From positions 1-64,000 of the forward strand of contig JAHDHL010000022.1 of assembly GCA_020631355.1 (NCBI GenBank): a DNA stretch of 64,000 nt, written 5' to 3'. Under the pieces are notes generated by a model, which ran no database searches, had not been told where the DNA came from, and saw only the letters and a list, made by a program, of their open reading frames with translations. Each line of letters starts with the position of its first letter. Position 1 is the first letter of the stretch. Below, piece by piece: positions 1 through 9,236 of the stretch. This stretch comes from Saprospiraceae bacterium (lineage in GTDB: Bacteria > Bacteroidota > Bacteroidia > Chitinophagales > Saprospiraceae). A program made the translations under genes and the position numbers.

Positions 1-38
1 AGACATCTAAGGGAGAGAACCGCGAAGCGGCATAGGTG
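1..38 (+). repeat. REP-like 38-bp repeat, copy 1
   Basis: Identical to 416-453 except for one base (A/G at offset 16). It contains the small hairpin CCGC-GAA-GCGG. The copy is cut by the window start, so the full unit may be longer. Confidence 0.75.
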
Positions 39-57
39 AAGCTAGGCTTGGCTTGCC

Positions 58-82
58 TTACTTTTTCCTGATGAAAAAGTAA
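58..82. repeat. Inverted repeat TTACTTTTTC...GAAAAAGTAA
   Basis: A perfect 10-bp inverted repeat with a 5-nt loop. A similar A/T palindrome followed by ACAAAA is common in intergenic repeats of Bacteroidota genomes (recalled, not checked). It could form a hairpin in either transcript. Confidence 0.6.
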
Positions 83-87
83 CAAAA

Positions 88-105
88 CCTGCCTGCGCAG
101 GCAGG
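88..105. repeat. 18-bp perfect palindrome CCTGCCTGCGCAGGCAGG
   Basis: Self-complementary over all 18 bases. The identical 18-mer recurs at 38604-38621, where it cleanly interrupts a tRNA-Leu copy. The flanks here (ACAAAA before, AATCAG after) read as one continuous A-rich run once the palindrome is removed, so it looks like an inserted unit here too. Confidence 0.8.
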
Positions 106-403
106 AATCAGCACCGTAAATCGTTTTAAACGTTCCAAAAGCTTGAAAATCCTAAACAAAACATAACTCGCTTTATGCGAATTGTTCCCAGGTTTATTTT
201 TAGTTATTATCTGATGTTCATTTCTTTAAATGGACATTGTTTCCTGCTCAAACAGTGTTTTGTTTTTTACGGATTTCACTACACTTTCTCCACTAAACGA
301 TTTAATGTGCAAATTGGGAAAAGATTCGAATGAAAGCATCCTCCACTTGGAGGTAAATGTCCATTACAGATAGGATTCGCGAGCGATTTCTGCGATAGCA
401 GAA

Positions 404-453
404 TAGATGTCTGGCAGACATCTAAGGGAGGGAACCGCGAAGCGGCATAGGTG
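404..453 (+). repeat. REP-like 38-bp repeat, copy 2, with leading hairpin
   Basis: Bases 416-453 repeat 1-38. The first nine bases of the repeat (AGACATCTA, 416-424) pair perfectly with TAGATGTCT (404-412) across a 3-nt loop. A second hairpin, TTCTGC-GATA-GCAGAA, lies just upstream at 388-403. The compact stacked hairpins suggest a mobile palindromic element rather than a regulatory site. Confidence 0.7.
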
Positions 454-767
454 TTAGTTATACGCTTTGGAAATAATGAAACTAGGAAAGGGATTCTCCC
501 CTATGATATCATCTCCAATGGCAAAAATCCATATCAGGGATTAAAATCAGATTGAATCAGGGCATTGAATCGAAGCCCAATTTGCAAATAATGCAACCCT
601 ATTTCTAGAAATGCTTCCAAAAAATTCATTTATGCAGCAGATTTGGCCCATCAGTCCATTAAATAAGGATAAATCATAAAAATTAATCCACTGACTATGA
701 ATTAGTGCCTTTCATTCGGCAAATAATCATCATAACATGTGCTTGTATTCAACAAAACACAATAGTT

Positions 768-1451
768 ATGAAAAAAGTATTGAGCATTGCGTTGATGATG
801 ATGAAAGGAGGATATTATGCCATCCTTTCCTTACTTCAAAAAAATGGCGGATTGGAAGCCTTATTGAAACTGGGCGCCATGATTACCCATTCCAAGGCCA
901 ATTATATTGCCTTGAACAATCTGAAAAAACATGAGGATTCCCTGCAATTGATTGAGGAAAGGTATTCCAACGGAATTCCACCAATGGAGGAATTATCCCA
1001 ATATCCCAAGGAATCCGTAGGTTATCTGTTTTACAAACAAATGACAGATGAGGGACTGGATCTTTTTCCTTATGTCGATAAGAGCGAACTCAGCGAAATC
1101 GAATACATGAGAGAAAGGAGAAGGGAAATCCATGATATTCTTCATGTGGTATTGGGATACGACACCAGTATGAAGGGAGAAGCAGCATTGAATATGTTCC
1201 TTGCTTCGCAGTCGGGTATGGTCATCAGTTACCTTGTCGTAGTGGGTGTGATACTGAAGCACATCTTCAAGCATCCCCAAGAGTTGGCTTCCTTGATGAA
1301 TCTCGTAGCGGAGGCATGGCAAAGGGCCAAGCATTCCAGGTGTGTATTCGGAATCAGGTGGGAGGAATGGCTAAAACGAGATGTATATGAGGTCAGATTA
1401 ATGATGGAACTCCCACAAACAGCGGGCATTTTGAAGTATCAAATGTCCTGA
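768..1451 (+). CDS. Coq4-family protein
   Basis: A 227-residue protein that carries the COQ4 signature HDxxHx11E: His122, Asp123, His126 and Glu138 in the segment starting HDILHVVLGYD. In mitochondria and alphaproteobacteria this motif binds a metal, and Coq4 acts in C1 oxidative decarboxylation and organisation of ubiquinone synthesis. Bacteroidota usually make menaquinone, so here the substrate is unknown and the protein may act on another lipid or quinone. The start is placed at the ATG at 768 (MKKVLSIALM); an in-frame start 63 bases upstream would add residues with no family match. No quinone gene lies nearby. Confidence 0.75.
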   Translation: MKKVLSIALMMMKGGYYAILSLLQKNGGLEALLKLGAMITHSKANYIALNNLKKHEDSLQLIEERYSNGIPPMEELSQYPKESVGYLFYKQMTDEGLDLFPYVDKSELSEIEYMRERRREIHDILHVVLGYDTSMKGEAALNMFLASQSGMVISYLVVVGVILKHIFKHPQELASLMNLVAEAWQRAKHSRCVFGIRWEEWLKRDVYEVRLMMELPQTAGILKYQMS

Positions 1452-1551
1452 GCATGCTAAATTGAACCCCAAAACACTATTGATAAGGAGAGGAATAGGT
1501 GGTAATTTACCATGGATAATGATTATTATTGAAGATATAGATACTCATAGA

Positions 1552-2022
1552 ATGAAACAACTGACCATCATATTCCTTTCCTTGTCCTTTCTTCTCCCCT
1601 ACTATTCCCAAGCACAGGATATGGATAATACCCAACTGGGAAATATCCTCACTTCCATGAGTGACAGTATCGTTGGCAGCAACGGACAATGGCAAATGGA
1701 TGTCAAGGGCGCACTAATGATTTGTCTGACAGACGAAACCCATAATAGGATGCGCATCATTTCTCCCATCAAATCCATGGAAGAAGTTTCGAAAAAGGAA
1801 ATGTATGAATGCATGGAAGCCAATTTCCATACGGCACTGGATGTCAAGTATGCCGTATCAGAGGATGTGATGTGGGCCGTTTACATCCATCCGCTTAAGG
1901 AACTGACAGCCGACCAAGCACGGGATGCCATCAAGCAGGTGTTCTTTGCAGTAATGACCTATGGCACTACATATAGCAGTACCAACCTGAGTTTCCCGGA
2001 AGCAGATTCCAAGGAGAATTAG
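1552..2022 (+). CDS. Secreted protein of unknown function
   Basis: A 156-residue protein with a clear Sec signal peptide (MKQLTIIFLSLSFLLPYYSQAQ split before about residue 23), which fixes the start at 1552. The mature part is a small mixed alpha/beta domain of about 130 residues with no cysteines in a pattern, no catalytic motif and no lipobox. It resembles in outline the YbjN/secretion-chaperone-like folds (alternating amphipathic strands and a final helix), but this is only an impression. It follows the Coq4-like gene on the same strand with a 100-bp gap. Confidence 0.55.
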   Translation: MKQLTIIFLSLSFLLPYYSQAQDMDNTQLGNILTSMSDSIVGSNGQWQMDVKGALMICLTDETHNRMRIISPIKSMEEVSKKEMYECMEANFHTALDVKYAVSEDVMWAVYIHPLKELTADQARDAIKQVFFAVMTYGTTYSSTNLSFPEADSKEN

Positions 2023-2366
2023 TATAAATCAATTTACAATCCTGCTTGCTTTCAAAAGGAGATGAAAGGTAGGAATACTATGATTCCCAAACAGATGTAA
2101 TAGATGTAATCGGACAGACTTCTTCCTACATCCTCATCGAGGACCTGATCATTAAGGGTGTCTTTCATTTTTTTCTTAGGTTTTGGTATGTTCCTCCTGC
2201 GGAACGTCATTGGGTGGATAATGATTAAGGGTACAATCATCATCAATAGTTGTCCGAAGTTAAATCAAAGCTTATAAAGGTTTTATACCTGATTGCTGAA
2301 TATAATGTTTCGGTTGCTGAAATAAAATTTCAGACAAATGAAGCCAAACAGCATTTTAAGATGGAA
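2023..2366. other. Intergenic region without clear features
   Basis: A 344-bp gap between convergent genes. A short minus-strand frame (about 2052-2168, 38 residues ending in a hydrophobic stretch) could encode a tiny membrane peptide but has no supporting evidence. No strong terminator hairpin was seen. Confidence 0.4.
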
Positions 2367-4682
2367 TCACTCCGCCATCACCTTTTCTGCATACAAGCCA
2401 AAAAACTTACATTCCTCCACTGCTTCCTCAAAAAATTCGGTATCACTATATTTTAGAATGAGGAGGTCGTAATAGTTCCTGTACTTATCCGGGAGTTGGG
2501 GAATCTGATCATCCCAGCCTCTGTATTTGGTTTCGGGATCCTGATAGAACATCACCAATTCGCACTTGGCGGCCATGAATGAAGCACGGGCTGCCTGTTC
2601 GTCATTGGTGGCCAATTCCTTGGCCTTATCAAAGAAGAACAAAGGCTTGGACACATCAGTGAATTCCCGGTTTCCAAAACCACCCCAGGATTTGTCCTTT
2701 TTGATTTCCACCTCCATTTCTTCGGGAGAGGTTCTCCAGGCATAACTTGTCCTATAATAATCCAGCACATCATATTCATGGCCGTAGTAGGACATATTGT
2801 AATAGGCCGTACCGAGATTATAATAATGCTGAGCTGCATTTTCGATGTCGGTCTTGGCATTGTATTCCAAATCCAATAGCTGTTTGGTCAAATCCAACTT
2901 ATTGACTTCCAAGTCATTGGTATCCACGGGTAATTCGCAATGGATACAATCATTGATGGACATGAAATAAGGATAGTACATCTCCTCATTCAGGCGATTG
3001 ATATTCACCCTATCGAATGCCCTTGAAGCTTCAGGGAGTTCGTATCTGGAAAGGTGGTATGTACCCTTTATCTCATACAGTTCGGACTTGTAATCCTTGC
3101 CAATCTTATTCTCCAGAAGATATTCCTCAAAACGATTCTTATCCTCGATTTCAGCTAAGGAAATAAGGTCATTGATTTCCTCGAACTTAGGATTGTGTTG
3201 CAGGTCGGACAAATGAAAATTACATAAGAATGCCTTACCCTCCTCCCCTTGCTGGGCATATAGGGACGAGACCTTATCAAACATGAAATCAGGGAGTGTT
3301 TCCACCGAACTGTAGAACTTATTATCCTGAATGATATCATACAATTCCATTTCAATCTCAGGGGTAATTCTGGTATAGGCATGGATTTTCAATACCAATT
3401 GGAACAATTCCAATTGTTCGGATAATAATGGGTGGCCTTCCACCAATGGTTCTGCCCTTTTGTAGGATTTATTCGCAGCATACAAATCCCTTGAAAGGTA
3501 TTCCAGATATCCCTCGGCGATGGTCCAGGTTGCCAAGTCCTTGATTCTCTTTTGTTTCAGGGCATTGGTCACGAATTTCAGTAGTCGAATCAGTCTATTC
3601 TTGGCTACTTGGTCAGGCTTGGCGGGATAGGATGTCCGTCTGAAATCCGCTCCGACAAATACTTTCTCAATATTGGCAATTTCCTTGACCAACATGGCAG
3701 TCAGATGTTCCGAATCCGGATCCAAACGATAGATATTCTCCATTTCTTCCACCAGTCTGCTGTTCTTATCCATTGCACGGAGGGCATACAGTGTGGTTCT
3801 TTCATCGTCGGACTGGCACATTCTCAGACAAGCTTTCCATTCGTCATCATCCTTGATATAGAAACTCCGGTAGACCTGTTCCCTTTTACTTGGACAATGT
3901 CTGAATACCTTGGAAAAAAGGTAGGACGCTTCCACATGATTACCCAATCTCTTGAGGCATCCCGCCTTGTGCGCCAACAACCACCAATTGATGATACTTG
4001 GCACCTCATCCACCTTATAATCCAGGTCCTCATACAATTCCAGTGCGTATTCGTAATCATCCGCATAATGTGCCAATCTTACAATCTGGTACATGTAGCG
4101 GAGCCTAAGGAAATGATTATCCGTCTTGAGTAGCCTCCTTTTTCCCATATCAATCAACTCCTGTACATCCGAATCAAATTCCCTCTCCGCATCCCACTTG
4201 GAACCTGCCACAGCATATGGTTCGCAGTACTTGGCATAAACCAAATAATCAAATGTTTCGGTACACTTGCTATTGACGAGGCCTTTGGCAAATTCATTGG
4301 ACCTCCATTTGGCGGGTGTATTCCGTCCCTTGATGGCTGCTGAACGCAATGCTTCCAAATCACTGGTAGATGAAGTATAGATTACCTTGTCTATGTCTTC
4401 CAATTCATCCACCTCACAAGAGTAATCAGACCATTCCTGAAGATTGGCCATTCTTTGGTTATTCCTAGCTGACATATCATCCAGATGATATTCCTCAAAT
4501 GTCAGGATATAGGGAGAGAATTCCGTTTCGTGCTCAGCTAGGGTAAAACTGAGGAAATGATATCCGAAGTCACTTTCCTCCCATCCGTAACCACATCCGA
4601 CGGACACCTTGACCGGTAAGAAGATGATAGCACTAGTAATGAGTAAAATGCTGACTGAGACTTTCCAAATATTCATATTCAT
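2367..4682 (-). CDS. Large exported helical-repeat (TPR-like) protein
   Basis: About 771 residues with an N-terminal signal sequence (MNMNIWKVSVSILLITSAII) followed by a mature start CGYGWEESDFGYHFLSF. The rest is rich in paired amphipathic helices with Tyr/Leu/Ala spacing typical of TPR or Sel1-like repeats, for example around residues 190-330 and 560-640. Large exported proteins starting with C-G-Y/W motifs followed by helical repeats are known as uncharacterised Bacteroidota proteins. The start overlaps the end of the upstream lipoprotein gene by 50 bases, so the two are translationally coupled. Role unknown; a periplasmic scaffold or surface protein is plausible. Confidence 0.65.
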   Translation of the reverse strand: MNMNIWKVSVSILLITSAIIFLPVKVSVGCGYGWEESDFGYHFLSFTLAEHETEFSPYILTFEEYHLDDMSARNNQRMANLQEWSDYSCEVDELEDIDKVIYTSSTSDLEALRSAAIKGRNTPAKWRSNEFAKGLVNSKCTETFDYLVYAKYCEPYAVAGSKWDAEREFDSDVQELIDMGKRRLLKTDNHFLRLRYMYQIVRLAHYADDYEYALELYEDLDYKVDEVPSIINWWLLAHKAGCLKRLGNHVEASYLFSKVFRHCPSKREQVYRSFYIKDDDEWKACLRMCQSDDERTTLYALRAMDKNSRLVEEMENIYRLDPDSEHLTAMLVKEIANIEKVFVGADFRRTSYPAKPDQVAKNRLIRLLKFVTNALKQKRIKDLATWTIAEGYLEYLSRDLYAANKSYKRAEPLVEGHPLLSEQLELFQLVLKIHAYTRITPEIEMELYDIIQDNKFYSSVETLPDFMFDKVSSLYAQQGEEGKAFLCNFHLSDLQHNPKFEEINDLISLAEIEDKNRFEEYLLENKIGKDYKSELYEIKGTYHLSRYELPEASRAFDRVNINRLNEEMYYPYFMSINDCIHCELPVDTNDLEVNKLDLTKQLLDLEYNAKTDIENAAQHYYNLGTAYYNMSYYGHEYDVLDYYRTSYAWRTSPEEMEVEIKKDKSWGGFGNREFTDVSKPLFFFDKAKELATNDEQAARASFMAAKCELVMFYQDPETKYRGWDDQIPQLPDKYRNYYDLLILKYSDTEFFEEAVEECKFFGLYAEKVMAE

Positions 4683-5634
4683 ATTGCTTGATAACAGTAC
4701 TATCCAAATGGTAAAAAATGATGTTTTCAGGATGTAGGAAATCATTGAGATACCTCACGGTCTTATCCAGTTCTGTTCGCTCACTTGTCTCCAATCTCAA
4801 CCGATCTCCCTGATAAAGATAATAACCATTCAGATAAGTACTTTCCAAAACTTCCACCCACTGCTTTCCTAAGCTATATTTAGGATTATCCTTGAATGTA
4901 GCCATATCTGTCTGACGAATCAATTTGATGAGTTGGCCATCCCTATACACCACTGCCCATGAGAATAGGGGTAATGCCACATCCAATTCATATGGATAAT
5001 CCGAATTGCGAATATATTGCTTGACAACTTCTGTTTCCAGTATGGAATTCCCCTCTTTCATATCACCAACCTTTCCCGTGTTGTAACACATCAATACAAA
5101 ATGGTCCGCAGGTGGGATGCCTGTTCTTTCATCGTATTTCACCTGATGCAATCTGATGGTAACTGAGATATTCCAATCCGTTTTTTCCTTGATTTCCTTT
5201 AGGAAAGCGAAATAGGCTTCCCTTGTCGTTGCCGACCAATCACAATCGAATTGTACCCTTGATATGGATTGGGAAGATACATCCTGATGCATCTTCTGAA
5301 TCAACTGCGCTGTTCTTCCCGCCAAGGTTTTCCGTTCATCATCGGATATGGAGCTGAATGTTTCATTCGTAATGAATATGGTAGGAATGATATTCAATGA
5401 TTCGGGTAATTGGATTTTTTTCACCATTTTTCCCATGGGTACTCTTTCTCCATTTTCAATTCCAACATCAAAATACCTCAGGTATAATGTTTCGGAATGG
5501 AGCTGTTCGAGATAATTGAATTCCTGCGGTGTGATATCCAGGTAGGATTGCCAATGATAGAATTGGATGGAAGATTGTTTTCCTTTTTTACAACCAAGGA
5601 AAAGCATTATAAAAATGAGCCATAAAAACCCCAT
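4633..5634 (-). CDS. Lipoprotein, glycosidase-like TIM-barrel candidate
   Basis: About 333 residues starting MGFLWLIFIMLFLGCKKG, with a type II lipobox (LFLGC) that fixes the start at 5634. The central part has alternating strand/helix segments and the motif VQFDCDWS, followed by an Ile-Ser-Val-Thr strand and a later VLMCYNTG strand. This order resembles DUF3142 and other glycosidase-like TIM barrels, where an acidic residue after the fourth strand sits in the active site. That family assignment is tentative. It is transcribed just before, and overlaps, the exported repeat protein, which suggests they work at the same envelope site. Confidence 0.6.
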   Translation of the reverse strand: MGFLWLIFIMLFLGCKKGKQSSIQFYHWQSYLDITPQEFNYLEQLHSETLYLRYFDVGIENGERVPMGKMVKKIQLPESLNIIPTIFITNETFSSISDDERKTLAGRTAQLIQKMHQDVSSQSISRVQFDCDWSATTREAYFAFLKEIKEKTDWNISVTIRLHQVKYDERTGIPPADHFVLMCYNTGKVGDMKEGNSILETEVVKQYIRNSDYPYELDVALPLFSWAVVYRDGQLIKLIRQTDMATFKDNPKYSLGKQWVEVLESTYLNGYYLYQGDRLRLETSERTELDKTVRYLNDFLHPENIIFYHLDSTVIKQYEYEYLESLSQHFTHY

Positions 5635-5683
5635 ACGGCTGACTGGGAATGTTGGATGTTTCAAATACATGGATTCGATACAA

Positions 5684-6652
5684 TTAGATGATTCCTTCCT
5701 TAATTAAGTCATGAAGATGAATCACTCCCATATACTTGTCGTCATCCTGAACAACCAACTGTGTAATGCTCTTTTCCCTCAATAATTGCAAGGCTTCCAC
5801 TGCCAAACTTTCTGAGGAAATGAAAACAGGATCTTGGGTCATGATTTCTTGTGCTTCCACATCATCCAAACTGATTTCCTGCTCCAACATTCGACGCAAG
5901 TCCCCATCTGTAATCACTCCAATGGCTTTACCATTCTCATCTACAACAACCGTAATTCCTAGTCGTCCGAAAGTCATGGATAAAATGATATTTCTTAAAT
6001 TATCCTTGGTTCCAACCGCAGGTTGGTTATTGTTTTTGTAAATATCCTTGATGCGCAAATACAGTTGCTTGCCAAGTAATCCACCCGGATGGAACCGGGA
6101 AAAATCCTTGGGACTGAATCCTTTCAGTGCCAATAATGACATTGCCATCGCATCACCGATGACCATCTGTAAGGTCGTACTTGTCGTAGGTGCGAGATTA
6201 TTCGGATCTGCCTCTTTTTCCATTGGAATATGAATGAAATAATCCGCATGCTGTGCCAGGTAACTTTCCGCATCGCAGGAAATCCCGATGGTCGGATTAC
6301 CGAACTGTTTCACCAAGGGTAACAATACTTTGATTTCAGCCGTATTCCCACTTTTGGAAAGGCACATCAAAATGTCCTTTTCGCCAATCATTCCCAAGTC
6401 ACCATGTACTGCATCGGCTGCATGCATGAACATGGATGGCGTGCCCGTGGAATTGAGTGTTGCTACAATTTTCTGGGCGACCAATGCACTTTTCCCTATA
6501 CCTGTCAACACAACTCTTCCATAAGAATTTGAAATAAGTTGTACCGCTTTCACAAAATCGCCGTCTAATGTACCGAACAAGTCATTGAGGGCCCTCATTT
6601 CGATAGAGATGGTTTGTCGGGCAATATCCTTAATCAGTTGGTCTGAAATCAC
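5684..6652 (-). CDS. kdsD: Arabinose-5-phosphate isomerase (KdsD/KpsF/GutQ family)
   Basis: A 322-residue protein of normal family length: a SIS domain (about 35-170) followed by two CBS domains (about 205-320). It has the sugar-phosphate loop GIGKSALVAQK (Lys54), the metal/catalytic segment HAADAVHGDLGM (His84) and LSKSGNT around residue 100. The enzyme converts ribulose-5-phosphate to arabinose-5-phosphate, the first step towards KDO for lipopolysaccharide. CBS domains often sense nucleotides. No other KDO gene is adjacent. It is divergent from recQ across a 225-bp spacer. Confidence 0.93.
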   Translation of the reverse strand: MISDQLIKDIARQTISIEMRALNDLFGTLDGDFVKAVQLISNSYGRVVLTGIGKSALVAQKIVATLNSTGTPSMFMHAADAVHGDLGMIGEKDILMCLSKSGNTAEIKVLLPLVKQFGNPTIGISCDAESYLAQHADYFIHIPMEKEADPNNLAPTTSTTLQMVIGDAMAMSLLALKGFSPKDFSRFHPGGLLGKQLYLRIKDIYKNNNQPAVGTKDNLRNIILSMTFGRLGITVVVDENGKAIGVITDGDLRRMLEQEISLDDVEAQEIMTQDPVFISSESLAVEALQLLREKSITQLVVQDDDKYMGVIHLHDLIKEGII

Positions 6653-6877
6653 AAATATTTTATATTTTTGGCTGCTTTTACTATAAAGCGTACTAGGCCG
6701 ATGTAAACGAATGGGATTTTTTTGTAATTTAATACAAATTCCAAATCGTTGAAACTTCTAAACATCATTCTCAAATGCACCCAACCTGAATGATTGATAT
6801 GTTAAGGAGTTGAATGTGAAGAACAATTTTTAGAAAACCGAATTTACCACAAAGTTAATTCATAAGAACATAACTTA

Positions 6878-9064
6878 ATGGAAGCAGTTACGCAAGATGT
6901 GCACAGCGCCCTTTCACACTATTTTGGGTTCGATAGTTTTAAGGGAAACCAAGAATCAATTATAAAAAGTGTTCTGGAAGGAAATGACACTTTTGTAATC
7001 ATGCCCACAGGGGGCGGCAAGTCACTTTGTTACCAATTACCGGCCCTCATGATGGAGGGTACGGCCATCATAATTTCTCCACTCATTGCACTGATGAAGA
7101 ATCAGGTGGATGCCATTCGTGGTTACAGTGAGGGAGATGAGATTGCTCACTTTCTGAATTCTTCCCTGACAAAGGGACAAGCCAAGAAAGTCAAGGAGGA
7201 TATCATCAAGGGAAAGACCAAGCTATTATACATTGCGCCTGAAACCTTGACCAAGGAAGAAAATCTAAATTTCTTCAAGGAGGTCAATGTCTCATTGATA
7301 GCCATTGATGAGGCACACTGTATTTCTGAATGGGGGCACGATTTCCGTCCGGAATACAGAAGAATCAGGGATATGATTAACATCATCGGAAGGCACATTC
7401 CTCTGATGGCCCTTACCGCTACTGCCACTCCCAAGGTGCAGCAGGATATCCTAAAGAACCTTAGTATGGGAACGGATAACATTTTCGTTTCCTCATTCAA
7501 TAGGGATAATCTCTATTATGAAATCCGACCCAAGGGTAAGAAGGAGAATACCATTCGTCAGATGGTCCAGATCATCAAGGGAATGGAGGGCAAATCAGGT
7601 ATCATTTACGTTCAGAGTCGTAAGGCTACGGAAGAAATTGCCCAGTTGCTCAATGTCAATGGCATCAAGGCTTCTCCCTATCATGCCGGCTTGGATGCCA
7701 AAACCCGAAGTAAGTCACAGGATGATTTCCTAATGGAAAGAGTGGATGTCATTGTGGCTACCATCGCATTCGGAATGGGTATAGACAAACCTGATGTAAG
7801 ATTCGTCATCCATTATAATATTCCTAAGAGTATTGAGAATTACTATCAGGAAACCGGACGAGCTGGTCGTGACGGACTTGAGGGTAAGTGTGTCGCATTC
7901 TATTCTCCGAAGGATATTCTAAAATTGGAAAAATTCCTGAGGGACAAACCATTGGCTGAAAGAGAAATGGGTTCCTTGCTCATGCAGGAAATCACCGCTT
8001 ATGCGGAAACGACTTCTTGTCGCAGAAGATTCCTCCTACATTATTTTGGTGAGCACTATGATGATAGTAAGTGCAATGATATGTGCGACAACTGTCGTCA
8101 TCCCAAGGAAAAGATAGAGGTCAAGGATGAGATGTTCAGGGCGCTGAATGTCATCAACGAACTGAAAACCCACTATACATCCAAGGTATTGGTTGACTTC
8201 ATAGTGGGTGATAAGAATCAGGAGTTTGGACACCTGAAGCATCCGCTTATGGGTAGCGGAAAGGATAAGGATAAGAATTTCTGGAATTCCATCTTCAGGC
8301 ATGCATTACTTGAGGGATTTGTGGATAAGGATATAGAAAAATATGGACTGCTTAAGCTCAATGATAAGGGACGTGCATTCCTTACCCATCCTACCTCGTT
8401 CAAATTGGCATTGAACCATGATTATGAGAATTTCGTGGATACGACTGTCTCTACCGGAAAATCTGCAGCCCTTGATCCTACCCTACTCAAAATGCTAATG
8501 GCCCTGAGACAAAAGGAGGCCTTAAGATTGGACTTACCTCCCTATGTCATTTTCAAGGAGAATTCATTGAATGAAATGGCTACCAATTATCCTATCACAA
8601 TGGATGAGATGGCTAATATTTCAGGAGTGAGCAAGGGTAAAGCCATGCGATACGCAAGTCCTTTCATCAGTCTGATTGAGGAGTATGTAGAAAACAATGA
8701 TATCGACCGTCCGATGGATTTTGTCATGAAGCAAGTGGCGAATAAATCCAAGACCAAGGTTGCGATTATTCAGGGTATTGATAAGAAGATGCCCTTGTAT
8801 GATATCGCATCACAGAATAGTCTTAAGATGGATGAGTTACTGGATGAATTGGATATGATTGTGGATTCAGGAACCAAGGTGAATATCAATTATTATATCG
8901 AAGAAAATGTGGATGAATATTCACAAGATGATATTTACGATTATTTCAGTGAAGCTGAAACGGATGATATCGATGTTGCCGTAAAGGAATTAGACGATGA
9001 GGATATTACTTATGAAGAAGTGAGATTGGTCCGAATCAAATTCATGTCTGAGAAAGCGAACTAG
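6878..9064 (+). CDS. recQ: ATP-dependent DNA helicase RecQ
   Basis: A 728-residue superfamily 2 helicase. Walker A is MPTGGGKS (residues 42-49), the DEAH box is at 144-147 within AIDEAHCISEWGHDFR (the RecQ aromatic loop), and motif VI is QETGRAGRDG. Four zinc-binding cysteines lie in the RQC part (TSCRRRF...KCNDMCDNCRHP), an HRDC-like helical domain follows at about 500-590, and an extra acidic helical tail of about 120 residues closes the protein. RecQ unwinds duplex DNA 3' to 5' during recombination repair and fork restart. The gene stands alone and ends at a strong terminator. Confidence 0.96.
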   Translation: MEAVTQDVHSALSHYFGFDSFKGNQESIIKSVLEGNDTFVIMPTGGGKSLCYQLPALMMEGTAIIISPLIALMKNQVDAIRGYSEGDEIAHFLNSSLTKGQAKKVKEDIIKGKTKLLYIAPETLTKEENLNFFKEVNVSLIAIDEAHCISEWGHDFRPEYRRIRDMINIIGRHIPLMALTATATPKVQQDILKNLSMGTDNIFVSSFNRDNLYYEIRPKGKKENTIRQMVQIIKGMEGKSGIIYVQSRKATEEIAQLLNVNGIKASPYHAGLDAKTRSKSQDDFLMERVDVIVATIAFGMGIDKPDVRFVIHYNIPKSIENYYQETGRAGRDGLEGKCVAFYSPKDILKLEKFLRDKPLAEREMGSLLMQEITAYAETTSCRRRFLLHYFGEHYDDSKCNDMCDNCRHPKEKIEVKDEMFRALNVINELKTHYTSKVLVDFIVGDKNQEFGHLKHPLMGSGKDKDKNFWNSIFRHALLEGFVDKDIEKYGLLKLNDKGRAFLTHPTSFKLALNHDYENFVDTTVSTGKSAALDPTLLKMLMALRQKEALRLDLPPYVIFKENSLNEMATNYPITMDEMANISGVSKGKAMRYASPFISLIEEYVENNDIDRPMDFVMKQVANKSKTKVAIIQGIDKKMPLYDIASQNSLKMDELLDELDMIVDSGTKVNINYYIEENVDEYSQDDIYDYFSEAETDDIDVAVKELDDEDITYEEVRLVRIKFMSEKAN

Positions 9065-9090
9065 ATATTTAATTGTTTAGGATAAAATGG

Positions 9091-9132
9091 TCCCGGATTT
9101 TAGTCTGATCTAAAATCCGGGATTTCTTTTTC
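9091..9132 (+). terminator. Intrinsic terminator after recQ
   Basis: A perfect 13-bp stem TCCCGGATTTTAG/CTAAAATCCGGGA (9091-9103/9110-9122) with a 6-nt loop, followed by TTTCTTTTTC. Confidence 0.93.
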
Positions 9133-9202
9133 CATATCCTCCTATTCATAACAGCAGCAATTCCCTCATGGTGGTTTACACACATCGTATTTGAATATCT
9201 CT

Positions 9203-9210
9203 TATTTTTG
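9203..9210 (+). promoter_or_regulatory. -7 promoter element TATTTTTG
   Basis: Matches the Bacteroidota TAnnTTTG box, directly after the recQ terminator and 26 bases before the esterase ATG. No TTG was found at normal spacing, so the call rests on the -7 box and context. Confidence 0.45.
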
Positions 9211-9236
9211 TGCTAGAAAGATTAAAATACCAATTC

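Larger units (their letters stand above)
1..767. other. Non-coding left flank with repeats
   Basis: No open frame here looks like a gene. The stretch holds two copies of a 38-bp repeat (1-38 and 416-453), an 18-bp perfect palindrome (88-105), a 10-bp inverted repeat TTACTTTTTC/GAAAAAGTAA (58-67/73-82) and two further hairpins (388-403 and 404-424). Such clusters of small palindromes are typical of dispersed REP-like elements. The part from 454 to 767 shows no clear signal. Confidence 0.6.

Noticed and set aside
2052-2246. Small minus-strand frame ending in a hydrophobic stretch
   Set aside because: Possible tiny membrane peptide, but no promoter, no pattern and poor start; only mentioned within the intergenic entry.
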